The notes under the pieces: generated by a model | What the model was told of the DNA's origin: nothing | What the model saw: the letters and a program-made list of their open reading frames with translations, nothing else | Database searches by the model: none | Made by a program: the position numbers and the translations under genes | Shown: positions 40,470 through 54,399 of the stretch, piece after piece | Position numbering within the stretch: position 1 is the stretch's first letter | How the letters are laid out: every line of letters begins with the position of its first letter | DNA from: Henckelia pumila | Lineage: Eukaryota; Streptophyta; Magnoliopsida; Lamiales; Gesneriaceae | Length of the DNA stretch: 64,000 nt | Assembly (NCBI RefSeq): GCF_033568475.1 | Contig: NW_027331831.1 | Location: forward strand, 5,332,001 to 5,396,000 | Direction of reading: 5' to 3'

Positions 40470-43299
40470 TGAGTTTGAATTTTTTTTTAAAAGTATTCAT
40501 TCCATCGTTTATGGTAAATTTGAGGCCCTCTCCTATGAAATGAACACAATTTCTTTTAAAAAAAATCATAAAGTTTGAGAGCGAAACAGTTTTTCACTTC
40601 TTCTAATTATTTTATACGTAGAGTAAATATTACAAACAAGTCTAAATTGAAGTTCACAAAAACTCTTATGATGGCGTTTTATAAATCAATTTTGTGTGAT
40701 GCATCTTTGATCCCACCCAATTCATGAAAAAAATTATTTTTTTTTGTCAAAAGTATTAGAGTAGGTTTCATGCGGGTCAGTGTCACGGACCTATATCAAT
40801 AAAACGAATCGACACTATCTATAATAAAAAATGATATTTTTGGCATAAAGAAACATTAATATTTTTTTACGGGTCGGGTCGAATAAAAAATTTGTATCAT
40901 AAAATTGACTCGTGATATCGTTTCGTAAGAGTTTTCGTTCAGTACTTTATATATGGAACAAGTCGATCCATCCCACGGATCATCTAACATGAACCTACAT
41001 ATTAAACTAAATGAAAGATGATATCATCAACTAAATAATAGATTGACGATTGTTTTCAACTATGACTTAAAAATTTAGACTATGAATAACATCCATTTAC
41101 ATAGAAAATATCACTATGTGAGTTTTCATATATTATTTAATGTTTCTCAATATGCCAACTTTGAGAGAGTTAGACACGGTCTCACACAATAACATAAAAT
41201 TAAAATTTTTGTGAGACGGTATAACATGTAAATTTTTTGAGATGAATATCTTAATTGAACCACCCATTATATTGTATTAATTTTTTATGTAAAAATATAA
41301 CTTCTCATGGTTAATATGATTGAGTTTGTCTCGTCTCATGGATTTTCCTGAATAAAGATCCATGAGACCTAGAGACCAACTCAAGTAATAAACATGTCTT
41401 GAAAGCGAGCTTATAAAAGATATTTTGCTTTATAATAATTTTCTATTATTTTATATATACTAGTAGAAGACATATGCGATGCACGTGATAATACATTTTT
41501 TTGCTGATAAATGTTGTTAAATAAATGAGCTAAGATGAGAAGAGATTAACATGCACTTAATTAATGATTTTTATGATATCTTAGTCAATAGTAAAATTCA
41601 ATATAATATAATATGTACAACATGTATTACAAAATGAGTGCGAATAATTTTTGTTCAAATATTTTATATGTTATATAAATCTAATTTAATCTATAATTTT
41701 TGGAAACCATAGTTGAAATAATTATTATAATTTTGTATCAATTAGACATTGAAAAAATTATAGAATTTGATCATGTCACATTTAATAAAATAAAATTTTA
41801 GAAAAATATAATAATACATAGTATTGAAACATTATTTTACCACTATTGACTATTAAAAATATATATATAATTATAATGCATTCTAAACCTTAAATTAAAT
41901 TGTTTCGTCTCTTATTCCTTAATATAACCATTTTTTTTTCTTTCATGCACCATTTTTCATTTGTCATCCCATTTTTATTCTTTATAAAAAACAATTCTCT
42001 CATCATCTTCAGTAATCATTCTTGTGATGTTTTCTTCATCATTTATTTGCATTTTTATAACCATTTTTATCTGTCTCCAATCCTTATTTTTGTGTTATTG
42101 TATTATATTACTTGTAAATCGATATCGTTAATGATCAATAATGTTATTGAACTTTTTCTTTTATTTTTAATTTCATGTTAAGTTGTTCAAAATCTAATAT
42201 TGCAATGATGTTGTTGCTAAAATTTTTGCTTAAATTTTGAATGATTTCGAGAAGAAATGTACATTCTTCTTTATTTGATGTATCTAAAAGCTTGTAGTAT
42301 ATTGAAGTATTGTCGTCCTATAGATAAAATAGATATTATCAATAATTGGTAATTATATATATTATTTGAAAGAAAAATTATTTAAATATCTTAGTGATAA
42401 AATCAATATAAGTTTCAACATTGCAATTAAATAACTAATAGAAACATTTTCAAATAATGCAACTCTTGTAATTTTAATGTACATCATTTACGATCATCAT
42501 TATTTTATATTTATATTAATAGTTTAAATAAGGGATTATCAATTAATAACTGATCATGTAAGCTTATTATAATGTTTAATATAGTTTTATCTTGACACAA
42601 TATTGATATTGAAGCTTATGTAATTATTACAACTCGGATTTTTCATAATTTTATTGATTAACCTTGAGCAATTATGACATGTTTTTTTACCATGAATTTG
42701 TCTTATTTTCTTTCTCATGTATGCATGCATGCTTTGAATCGATATAATTTATTTGTATTTGTTAATACATCAATCAAATCAAATTAAATATTCATTTTTA
42801 ATTTTTTTTTGTCACTTTCTCAAAAGCTATAGCTGATGGTAATGGTGCAACTCAAATATTTTAAATCACACAGCAGCCTAAACGCATGTTTCGATCGCTT
42901 TGTCAAGCAACGTCATGTTTCGATCGCTCTGCCAAACATAGACAATTATTACCCCCAACATTATGTGTTGATTATATTTTGGTATAAAATTGAAACCACA
43001 CAAGATAAAACTGTGACTTTGATTCAATTTTTTTTTTTTTTTTTTTTTTTTTACAAAATGGTTTACATTTTTATAATCGATAATAATATATGATGAGAAA
43101 AAAGATTAGTGAGATGATAATATGGGGGATGATTGGCGAGCAGCAATGGGGTGAATCTAGGCGTCGGCTACACGTGCGATTCGTGTTGGTCACAGTGGCA
43201 TCAAGTCTTGTGTGATTGGTTCTGAATCACTACCCCACCTCTTAATTCCATTCTCTCTCTAATCCAACACTCTGTTTCCCACTGCACATTTACACAATC
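40470..43299. other. Intergenic, AT-rich, with MITE-like scraps and a T25 run
   Basis: Words such as CACGGTCTCACACAA...TTGTGAGACGG (about 41175-41220) and CGGGTCGGGTCGAATAA (about 40870) are typical of old plant MITEs, but no ends could be set. A run of 25 T's is at 43028-43052. No gene is seen. Confidence 0.45.
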
Positions 43300-44449
43300 A
43301 TTCTAGAGAGAGAAACACTGAAACCCTTTTGATTTTTTTTTTTTTTTTTGGTTGCAACCGCACACCTTTCCAGCTCAATTCTCGATTTTGCTGTTTCTCT
43401 CACTACGATACTCTTTAACTGTGGTGAGCTTTTTGTCTGCTTGGATCGAATCCGGTGCCTGCGCAAGGTATTTTCGTAGCATTTTGCTTCTTTTTTTTTT
43501 TTTTTTTTTTTTTTTTGCTTTTTTTGTTGTTGTTGAAGAGTTTTTTGTTTGACATTTCGAATGGTGATGTGATGTTGGGCAGTGCAGTGTGGAGTTTGCT
43601 TTCCTCGCCTAAAAAAGTTTGGGAAAACCTTGCGCTGTGAGACGCCCAAATCTGCTACTTCTCCAGGCTACCCCCAAGGTATTTTCCTTTTTTTGTCCCC
43701 CTAAATTATTTAGTGAATAATTTTTATTTGTTGGGAATTTTGACCGTAATCACGCGTTGTTAAGTGTGCTAGTAGATTTCGCGCACTCAAATTACGGTAA
43801 GAAAAGTTGCAATGTGAAGCTCTTTGAGCTGATTGTGGCCTTTTGGTTTTGGTAGAATTTGGGTTAATGTCTATGCTGTGTGAGAATCTGATGGGATTAG
43901 CAGAGTGCTTGTGCTGAGATTATCATATTTCCCACATTTGATGTGATGCAGTGAACTCTATATTTTTATTAATGTATTACGCGGTGGAGCAGATGTGGGT
44001 ACTAAACTACTAATGATGCTAAATGAGCCGCCTATTCTTTATTTCCCGAGTGTAGGTGTTTTCACTTTCATTTTCAAGAACATACGGAGGAGAACACCGC
44101 GACTCTAATAATTACTGGTAGAGGGTGATGTGGGCCTCAATTATTTGAAAACTCCCATCAGTTTTGACTCTGTAAAACATGCTTCGCATTTTGTATGATC
44201 TCTTCTTTGTCACAGTGCATCCATTTGCTATGCTATTACAGAATTTCCATCCCGCCAAACGAGGAAATTTTGATAAGCTGAATTTATTTGTTTTAATTAT
44301 GTAAATATTAGTGATTTCGTTTTACAGGGGGTATTTCCGGACTTTCTTAAAGTGGATGCTCTGTTGCATTATTGCATGTCCAGGGGAATTGTTATACACC
44401 TTCGTTCATCTGATGATTTGACAAACTTTATTATGCCCAACCGGCCCCA
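43300..44449 (+). promoter_or_regulatory. Probable leader and 5'UTR intron of the FEI-like gene
   Basis: A CT-rich stretch (43250-43320, CTCTCTCTAATCC, AGAGAGAGAAAC) resembles a plant transcription start region. A possible 5'UTR intron runs from a GT after CCCCCAAG (43679) to TTTTACAG (44327). A T26 run lies at 43491-43516. This is inferred only; no transcript evidence. Confidence 0.35.
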
Positions 44450-47400
44450 ATGGGCAAGTTCCTGTTGCACCGTATATGCATCCTCTTGCTTTATAGTCTG
44501 GCCATAGAAGTTGGAGCACTCAGTCCTGATGGTATGCCGATTATTCTCTTGTAGCATTCCTATTTTACTGTGTTGTAGTCCTGCTGAGGATATATGCTTT
44601 ATTGTTACCGTTTAGTTTAGTTTAATTGAAATTGAATAGTATATGTATTTAAATTCAAATTGGATGTTTTACGTGTGTTTTCAAATACTTGGCCCGTTCA
44701 ATTACTTTAAGAATAAAGGTTTGTAGGTCTTTATGGTGTTTATGCATCTCCCTGTTTATCTATGCCCACGATAATAACCCATGTTTTTATTTTATCCATC
44801 CCAATTCTCTTAAGTCCCTAACAGTGCGATATCTAACTGTGGTTGAACAACAGTATTAATCATACTTACTGTTACAAAGTAGATGAAGCGTCGGCATTCA
44901 TATTTTCATGCCCTGGTCAGATTGTTGCATTCGGATATTTAATTGTTGGAATGGAATTGTTTCTTGTTGAAATATGCACGAAACATCACAAGTACAACTT
45001 ACAACTTCTGCTTATGCTATAGCCTCACAAATGGCGTGTTTTTTTTTCTGAAATGGAAAAGCAAATGTGAATACGGCAACCTATAAAAGCTACTTTATTT
45101 TTAGGCCAGGCGCTTGTAAACTTTAAGGGAGCCATAATTAATTCAGACAATGTTCTGCTGCAATGGAGACCAGAGGATGATGACCCATGTGGGTGGAAGG
45201 GAGTAACATGTGATCTCAAGTCGAAAAGAGTTACAGCCTTGTAAGTTCCATACCTCTTTAGAATGTCTAAGTATGTTTTTGGGGTGTCTTACCGTACACA
45301 CACGATGCCTAAAATGGTGCAAAAAATTGTTTTTGCCATTCTTCCTGTGTTGGTCAGTTGACTACTCTCTTTCATCTTGCACTATGCTGACATTTTTTTC
45401 TCTTCCCTTTTTATTCAGTGTGCCTAAATTTCTGATATTTCGTTTGGTACTGTTACTTGTTTGAATATTTAATTATTGTCGGTATGCTATTCAATGTTAT
45501 AAATTAAAACGAGTGGCTTGTGAACCTGTCTGCACATGTGCTCTGCGAATCTAATCGGAGAACTACAAGAATCTTATGTTTTTCAACTCCTCAAAATGTT
45601 TCTTAGTTGAATAATTTTTTTTGGAGGGACTAGGGAGCAAGTATGGCTTTTGGTGTAAATGTGTTCCAATCGAGGAAAGTTTTTTCGCTTCATTCTACTG
45701 ATATTACTACACTGAATCTGGATCACTGATTATGTAGGAAATATTTATTAAATTATCTTAATATCTTTTTGTTTATCCATGTTGATTCCCAACAATTTTC
45801 TTGTATTTCATTGTCATATTATCTTCCTGGGTCTGTTTTCCAATGCCTTTGTTGTGCTGATATATCTATGCACGTTGTAGGGAATTCATATGTGAAGTAA
45901 ACATCTCGCTTATATCAATAAAAAGCTCTACTTTTTTTTTTTGGATAAGAAACAATGTATCTCTAAACTAAAGGATTCTGATTCGTAACATTTTAAGCAT
46001 TATTATTCTGTTGATTTGAACCCTTATTTGATTAACTACATCTATGGCATCAGAATTTACATTTTAAGCTGTCACAAACATGGCAAGGCCGATTTTTCCT
46101 AGCAACCAGAATATTTATCTCAAGTGTAATCTCTCTATAAAACTTCAGTTGTTGGTAGCAACTTTTATTGGTTACAGAATACATAATTTTCTATTGTGCC
46201 TATGAATTATTCTCATCTCTTCTTCCATCTAACACGTGACAATGTGGGTTCTATTTCTTTTTCTTAGTTAGCATTCAAGGTATTTTGTTTTTATTTTTTA
46301 AAACCAGAAGTATTAAGCTAGCATTGTTGTATATGTTTTTCAAAATTTACTTCCAAATTTAACAGAAGGTCACATTTATGCATAATGGTACTCCTGTATG
46401 TTCTTGGCATTTTAATGGCACAGGAGCCTCTCTAACCACAAGTTGAGTGGACCCATAGCATCAGATATTGGAAAGTTAGAGAACCTGCAATTTCTGTAAG
46501 TACTTTTTGATTCTTCCTTTTTGTCATCTTATTACACCTGCTATTAAGTTTATCCATGTTAGCAGAGCTCTTCATGACAACAATTTGTATGGGTCAATTC
46601 CTCCGGAACTTGGAAACTGTACGCAGTTGCAATCAGTGTAAGCGACAACACTAATTTCTGTCGTTTGGTTTATCCTCTTATCTATATATGTGATAGGTAA
46701 ATTTCAATTATTTACATAGGATGGTTAGAATGCGTTCATTTGAAATTTGAGTCGTTGATGGATGATTCACTGCTTGATTTTTTTAAAATTATTTCGGCTA
46801 AGCGATTGCAGAAAGAGTTATAACAATGAAAGTTGCTTATTTTGATGAAAACTGAAACGTCCAGAAACTTACTGATTGTTCTATCCTATTTTCTTTCTTA
46901 CAAGTCCCTGTGTGTGAATTGTGATGCCCAGTTTCTCACCAACATATAATACTTTAATACCATGATACTCAATAAACTTTTTTCTTATACAATCTTCCCA
47001 TAAATTGTATCACCCAACCTAAACACAAATCGATATGCATACATATATTCCCTTGAAGTAAATGTAAACCCTCAATGTATGCGCATTCAATCATTGGCAT
47101 CATAATCAAAATGAGGGAACCATCAGAACATAAATAACATGCCTTATACAACAAACATCAAGACTCGGAGATGAGCCAATATCATATTATACATTGTGTC
47201 GATAATAATAGTTCACATGCTATATTTAACTGTCAAGGCCTCCAAAATCTTGACATCTGACTCCAAACTTGACTCTAATCGTCCTTATCACTTAGATCCT
47301 TCCTTCAGTCACCTGTCATCTGTTTCAACAAAAAGAGACCCACACAGGGACGAAAAGTTGTAATATGTGGTCTAACGTAAATGATTTCTCCCTGAAATGT

Positions 47401-50400
47401 GTTGTAACATCACATGAAATCCCTCGGCTCTATTTATTTACTTTTTATTTTTTGCATTACATTGAGTGAGACCCAAGTGATCAGCAAAGGATGAAATTCA
47501 CTGCAATTTTTGCTGCATTACTACAATGTTCATATTTTTTTATCGGACTAGCCAGCTTTTCTTTTGTTTGAATAAAGCTTGATGATCTTCATTGTATTCT
47601 TTACAGATTTTTGCAGGGAAACTACTTAAGTGGATCGATTCCTGCTGAGTTGGGAAACCTTTCTCAGCTTCAAAGTTTGTAAGTATCTATCTTGATATTG
47701 CTGAATATTGATGCTGTGATTCTTGTATCGTTAGTTTTACCATATTATAGAAGATTCCATGGTCTTAAAGATCCTTGGTAGGACAAAACTCCGTGAAGAT
47801 CATTTGGATCATGATTACTGCATCACATCATCCTGAGAGTAAAGGGTTTGATTACAAAATCTAATCCATGAAAACTCCATGCTATTTCTCAGTGCCCGTA
47901 CTGGGTTCTGAACCATGAATGCAGAAATGTCCCACTCTTTAACTCGAAATATTCTCGACTGGTTGCTTGCTCTAGAGCTGTTCAAACATAGACTCTAATT
48001 TATGTGGTCGTGCTTCATTTTTGTCAACTAAGCCACAGCCGCACTAGGTATACTTAGCTAATTCAAATATCGAATTTATGCGTATGCTTAATTTTTATCA
48101 ACTAAGCAGAAGCCACACTGTGTGTATCTTGTCTATTAATTCATGTTGAATATTTATGCTTGTTCTACTAGATTTTCAATCGATGTTTGCAGATAGTAGT
48201 AACCTAAACTGTATCAAATCTCTTTCTAAAGTGAGTTAGAATTATCATATCTTTGTACTATTGTATTTGGTTATGTGTATTTGAACTTTGTTTTGACTGT
48301 AAAATGCTTTACTTCGATGTTCCACTAAAGGCTGGTTGCAGCATCCAGCAGTCAACCTGTGATTAAACTTGGCTTTTAATTGAAAATGAAACATTGGGTT
48401 TTGAATTAGCAAGCTGGAAAGATTCCTAGGTGAGTTGCTGCTAGCTAATAAGAATTGTACACACCATGAAGAAAGTATGAGATCAGGCAGGAATAAGATA
48501 CTCGAGCACCTAGCAATTCTCCTCGCATTGTTGGGTCCTGCTTGACTAAGCATAATTAGTGGTTGAATGAGCCATATATCTTAGAAATCACTTCTATCCT
48601 CCATGACTAGACTGTTTAGGTTAATTATCTTATAACCATGGTGTTTGCTTATGTTGCGATTCGAGAAACTTTTAGTCATTTCCTTATACATTTCACAGTA
48701 TGCTCATTTTACTTGAATGGAGTTTTTTATCACATCTAAAGAAATTCACTATCAGTTTATTGCATCATTTCTCTGTTTTTACAGGGATCTTTCTAGCAAT
48801 TCTCTTAGTGGAAGTATTCCTTCTTCGCTTGGGAATTTATTCAAGCTTTCAACATTGTGAGTGATCTGAAGATTTCCAAGTTGCATGAATTTTATATGGT
48901 TTTCCTTGGTCTAAATTTTAAAATTTAATCGCATATGATGATTGAAGCAATGTATCGACAAACTTTCTGGTGGGACCTATTCCCTCTGATGGTGTACTAG
49001 GCAACTTTCACAACGATTCGTAAGTGCTAAATATTGTTATTATGCGATCTGCACTTCTTTGGGAAGCCATATATGTATTTTATTTTCGGTTATTTCTCAC
49101 TAGTTTGAATATTTGTGTTATTCTGCCCTACTAATTGTTTGACATGCATGGAAAATGTGTATGTGAGTTTGTGCTTTTTGTTAGCCTTTCAGTTTTTGTT
49201 CTGTTTCATGTACTTTACTGTGACTGAATGTTTACATTTACAAAATGAGACGAGAAGCAATGAAAATAATATTTTCCCTCTCTCCAGTTTTATCTCTGGC
49301 TGGTGAGAAAATGTATAATGACTGTTTTTGCTTCATTCTCTTTGTCCAAGTTGAAATAGATGGCTGTATCTGTTGCAAAAGCATGTGGATTTGTCCAAAA
49401 TGGAATAAAAAATGAGTGTTATGATCCTATATGGACTACAAAAGAAATCGTAGACTGTTTAATATTTTTGGGAGCCTGCCTCACCTATAAAGCTAATTTT
49501 TCAGGTTTGGATTCCTGCCTTCTGATTGTGATTTATAATTGGTGGTCTCATTCATAAATGATGCAGCAGAATTGGCGTCCAGCCATCGAGGATAGGGCTA
49601 TCACTAGTTAAATATTGATAGTCTGATCTATGTTCATATCGTTGGCTCGATTGAGATGTATGGATGAATAAATGATTGTTACGAACCTAAATGTATTGGG
49701 CCAAAATAATATGAGCCAAAATCAGCATCTAGTGATGAAGAGAATTTTAGAAGTAGTGATTCGGGAAAAGGGAAAGGGAAACATAAGAGTTGGTTTGAGT
49801 TGGTCATCCAGTTATTTTTATTTTGTTGAATGGTTTACTCGCTTAGGCTGGGGAAAATACCAGTATTAGGCTAGGGTTTGTATATGGAGTTTATCTTTGG
49901 GATTATCTTACATTCTATTTGCAATACAATTCATTTAATAAATTGTGGTTGCAAGAATGATTGACTAGCGCTCTAAGCATGCGTTATGTGCACATATAGT
50001 AGGTCTTTTGTGGATGATTGTTCTTGGAGTTAAGTTTGTATTTATATTAAAATATGAGCAAATATATTATGAATATATGTAGTTGTTTTGTGGTAGTGTG
50101 TTATTATTTTGTGGTAGTTTGTCTTTATTGTTTGAATAATGCGTGACATTTTTTTTTAAAAATAATATAGACTATGCTAGACATATTTATAATTTGTGAG
50201 GATAATGTGTGAAATTTTTTGTAAATAATTTAGCAATTCTATCAAATACATAAGACTTTTTTTTTTTTTTTGGGGATAGGTAGTATGACCATAATACATT
50301 TATAGTTTAATTAATAATTTTGTTTTATGGGATAGGGATAGTATGGCCATTTGAAAAAATTGCTATACCAGAAGACTCAGCGGTTAATATTAAGGGCTAG

Positions 50401-53400
50401 GCCTTAATAATAACAACAATATAGATTAATAAAAGCTGTCTAAAGTGGGCCACTGTGGATCTCAAGGTGTAGGTAACATTATGGTCTCATATCAGCCATG
50501 ACTCGTAACTTTGAGAAATTTTTTTATCCAGAAGGCTAGCCTTTTCGGTTCGGGCTCTCACCAGATCATGGCTTAACTGAGAATTAGATAGATTTTTGCT
50601 CTGTGCAATAATAGTTTTGGTGTCCTATGAATCTAATTACTGACATTTTGATCTATAAAATACTTTGTTTTAATTGTGGCTCTAGTTAGGGCATCTTACT
50701 TTGTTTTTACTTTTTGTAATTTTCCTTTCAACTGGCCTTCTGCAATGCTCATCTCATGCTTTTCTTGGCAGATTTGTCGGGAACCTTGAATTGTGTGGCA
50801 AGCAAATTCAAATATGTAAGGACAGTGGTGGTTCTACTGTATTGCCTCAGCCTACAACTTCAGGTACAATATTATTATTTTCTTGGAGTCTGTTCTGCTT
50901 TCATTTTCCTTATCAGTTTGTTGATATACTGCATGGGAGAATGTTCTTGTCGTAATTCTACAATCATCTGTTTTAGATATATAGTATTTTTTTTATTCAG
51001 TAATTGATAAGAATTTTGGGAGTATGGAGTAATTTTATGTCATTTGCCTCATGCACAACAGGATCAATGAGAAGCTTTTGCTTTTGATGTTTTTTTTCCT
51101 TTTTTATTTTATTTACTGATCTTAAAATATATGTTTCTACCACACCGGATTTTCTGCTTTATATATTTCAAAGTAGCATTTTACCTTTTGTCCTTGTGGT
51201 GTTTTCAGCCCAAAGCCAAGCCAAGAAGAAATATTCAGGGCGGCTTCTTATAAGTGCACTGGCCACTGTTGGTGCCTTGCTTCTTGTAGCACTCATGTGC
51301 TTCTGGGGTTGTTTTCTGTATAAGAGACTTGGTAAAAACCAAGGGAAAGGTCTTGCTATGGATGTTAGTGGAGGTGGTGATCTGAAACCTACGCACAAAT
51401 ACTAAAAATACATTTCTTTTGATCTGCACAACTCTTGGTCTTTGTCTTTTAAAAATGTATCATATTTTTCTATGTCAATGTTTCAGGAGCATCAATTGTG
51501 ATGTTTCATGGAGATCTGCCTTACACTTCAAAGGATATCATTAAAAAGCTAGAGAACTTGAATGAAGAGCATATAATTGGGGCAGGGGGTTTTGGAACTG
51601 TGTACAAGCTTGTAATGGATGATGGCAATGTATTTGCTCTGAAAAGAATTGTGAAGGTAAACGAGGGATTTGATCGCTTTTTTGAACGGGAACTTGAAAT
51701 TCTTGGAAGCATCAAACATAGGTATCTTGTGAACCTTCGAGGATATTGCAATTCTCCAACATCCAAATTGCTAATATATGATTTCCTACCTGGAGGCAGC
51801 CTAGATGAAGCTCTTCATGGTATGCTAGGATCTTAGGACTCCTTTCACCTGAATTATTAAGTGATCTTAACTTGTGCATGTTAAAATCACATTTAATCAC
51901 ACTAAATATAATTTTCATCACTACATACTTATCGCATATAGGAATTGAAAGTAACCTTCTGGTATAGAAAATGCATTTTGAATATTTGGATTCACACTTT
52001 TTTGTTTCCTCATTTAATGTATTCAAGGGTAGATATTTTATTCTTTATGCAATTCAGTAATGTCTCATATATTGGCACAGAGAGGACTGAGCAACTAGAT
52101 TGGGTTGCTCGTTTGAATATCATTGTGGGAGCTTCAAAAGGCCTTGCGTATCTGCATCATGATTGTTCTCCTCGAATTATCCACCGTGATATCAAGTCGA
52201 GCAACATTTTACTAGATGGGAATTTTGGAGCTCGGGTCTCTGACTTCGGGCTGGCAAAACTATTGGAGGATGATGAATCCCACATTACGACCATTGTTGC
52301 TGGCACATTTGGATATCTGGCTCCAGGTAGGCACATAAACTATGAGTTATTTAGTTTTTCCTTTTCTTTTGGTGTCTCTGTGCGTAGATACAAGGCAACG
52401 ACACTTTGAATGGTTTCAAATGTTTTACTTGAAGATTGGTTTATGCAGTGTCGCGTTTCTCTGCCGTAAGTTGGTATGCTTTTGTTTTCTTGAACTATAC
52501 GCACAACCTTGGGGAATTGTGTTCTTGCATTATGAGTTTTTAATTTTTCAGTTTCTTCTGTTCAGTTTAGTTGAAGTTACACAACTGCCTTTTTGGTGTA
52601 TATATTGTCTGATACAGTTCAAAACATTATTTTGTTGGCGATCTCCTTGGGAATAATGTTGACTGTCTAAACAATGATTAGAAAGTCTATATCACTTTCG
52701 TGCTCGATCAATTTATATCATCCAGTGTACTTTGTCTTTTCTTACCTACTTTCGTTGATCTTTCTTTCTTTGTTCTCTTCCTCCAAATTTTTATTGCTCG
52801 AGGCTAAACTCTTTTAACGCTGAGCACTCCCTCATCCCATTTGCAGAGTATATGCAGAGTGGCAGAGCTACTGAAAAGACTGATGTTTATAGTTTTGGTG
52901 TTCTGGTGCTTGAAATTCTGAGTGGAAAAAGGCCAACTGATGCCTCCTTCATCGAGAAGGGTCTCAACATTGTTGGATGGGTAATGCTCTTTCATACAAC
53001 TATAGCCATCAAACTGTCATCTCTGTGCTGTGGAAATACACAATGCATACGCATGAACTGTCGTGATTTTCTGAAAATTTTTTATAGAAATTTTTTTGTT
53101 AATTCATGAGTTGGATTGAAAAAGTAGTTGAATGGGGCATACATGTTATTTGTGGTGTAAAATTTGGAAAACAATAATTTCCATATCAATTGAGATGACA
53201 ATGGTAGAAATATTTATTGTATAATATGATACTATTTGTTTAAAAAATTTATAGTTTATTTTTTTAGCTCATATAAAAATCCATAAATCATCGAGTGTAT
53301 ACTATGATATTGAAATTAATATGAAGTTTAAGAGGTTGCACTTTTTGAAATATAAATTAATTTAAAATTTATTTGTAATTAAAATGTTTAATTTAAGTAT

Positions 53401-54108
53401 TTTTCACCGAAGGTGGTTTACTCTTTGGTGGCCTTGTATCTAGTGACAGAGATAAAATCATAAAATGCATGTGCAGAAATTAGTATGAAAGTTGCACCAA
53501 TTGATATGAGGACAGTGATATTTTGCATAATTAGAAGATAGGATAAGACATGATACTCCCAACTTGTAGTCTGTATCCAATGGTTATTTTTCTGGAGGAG
53601 AAAGTTATGTTGGAATTCATTTTTTTTAAACTCTTACTTCTCCCGCTTATCGACCTCTTTTCTTAACCAGTTTCCACCAACAATCCTTTTGTATCAGTCA
53701 TTCTATGGATAACTTCCATTGAAAATCAAATTATTCAGTTTTCTTTATAAGTTCCAACTCAATTGGTTTTTCAATAACCATGCTTGCATGTCAATCTGAT
53801 GATGGTATTCATCGTATGTATCTTCTTATAAAAAAAATAAAAATTTATCGTATGTATCAAATTAAGTAAAGCTTTTTCATTTTCTGCAGTTAAACTATCT
53901 AGTTTCAGAAAACAGACAGCAAGAAATTGTTGATCCGCACTGCGAAGGAGTGCAAATAGAAAGCCTCGATGCCATACTGTCCATTGCCATCCAGTGTGTT
54001 TCTTCAACCCCTGAGGATCGCCCCACCATGCACAAAGTTGTCCAAATACTCGAATCAGAGATATTGACACCCTGCCCCAGCGATTTCTACGACTCAAGTT
54101 CTGATTGA
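44450..54108 (+). CDS. FEI: LRR receptor-like Ser/Thr kinase, FEI1/FEI2 type (13 exons, 588 aa)
   Basis: Exons: 44450-44531, 45105-45240, 46424-46495, 46566-46637, 47607-47678, 48785-48856, 48948-49019, 50772-50863, 51209-51373, 51487-51819, 52081-52326, 52847-52980, 53890-54108. All junctions are GT..AG and the 1767 nt stay in frame. Order: signal peptide (1-23), cysteine-capped LRR start ([11 protein letters not shown]), five repeats on 72-nt exons, transmembrane helix (about 236-260, [20 protein letters not shown]), kinase with glycine loop GAGGFG (310-315), K331, HRD 424-426 and DFG 444-446. The C-terminus is [11 protein letters not shown]. Family length, exon pattern and near-identity of kinase motifs to FEI proteins make this assignment firm. 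In Arabidopsis FEI1/FEI2 act in cell-wall synthesis and ACC-dependent growth. Whether this is the FEI1 or FEI2 co-orthologue is open. Intron 7 carries a possible solo LTR. Confidence 0.93.
49677..49956 (+). mobile_element. Possible small solo LTR in intron 7 of the FEI-like gene
   Basis: The segment starts TGTTACGAACC and is flanked by ATGAT on both sides (49672-49676 and 49957-49961). Its end reads GTGGTTGCAAGA, not the expected CA, so the right edge is uncertain. The start (TGTTACGAA) and size of about 280 bp suit small Ty3 LTRs. It lies well away from splice sites. Confidence 0.45.
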
Positions 54109-54116
54109 ACCTTGAA

Positions 54117-54194
54117 AGAAGCAAAACTAGCACAGAACGGGGATGCATTGCACACCAAAGGTCAGAAGCAAAACTAGCACAGAACGGGGATGCA
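54117..54194. repeat. 31-bp tandem duplication in the FEI 3'UTR
   Basis: AGAAGCAAAACTAGCACAGA...GGGGATGCA occurs at 54117-54147 and, identically, at 54164-54194, starting 9 bp after the stop codon. Confidence 0.9.
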
Positions 54195-54399
54195 ATCTGC
54201 TGCAATGTATCTCGAGCTAAATTTATTCATTCTTTCTGCGAAACCATCATTGAAAAGGCTTGTTCTTTGTTCATTCTCGTCAAAACTAGCACAAGTGATC
54301 TGCTTCCGATCAGGTTCTTGGTTCTTTCTCGGATTCTGTTGTAGCTGTTTGCTCATGTTTTCGGTTTCGCCCTATGCATAACAAGTTCTCTTTTTTCGT

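Noticed and set aside
41900..42181. 93-codon hydrophobic ORF
   Set aside because: Phe/Ile/Leu-rich translation of T-rich intergenic DNA; no start context or homologue recognised.
49360..49557. 65-codon ORF in FEI intron 7 as an extra exon
   Set aside because: Exons 7 and 8 join in frame without it, and FEI proteins have no such insertion.
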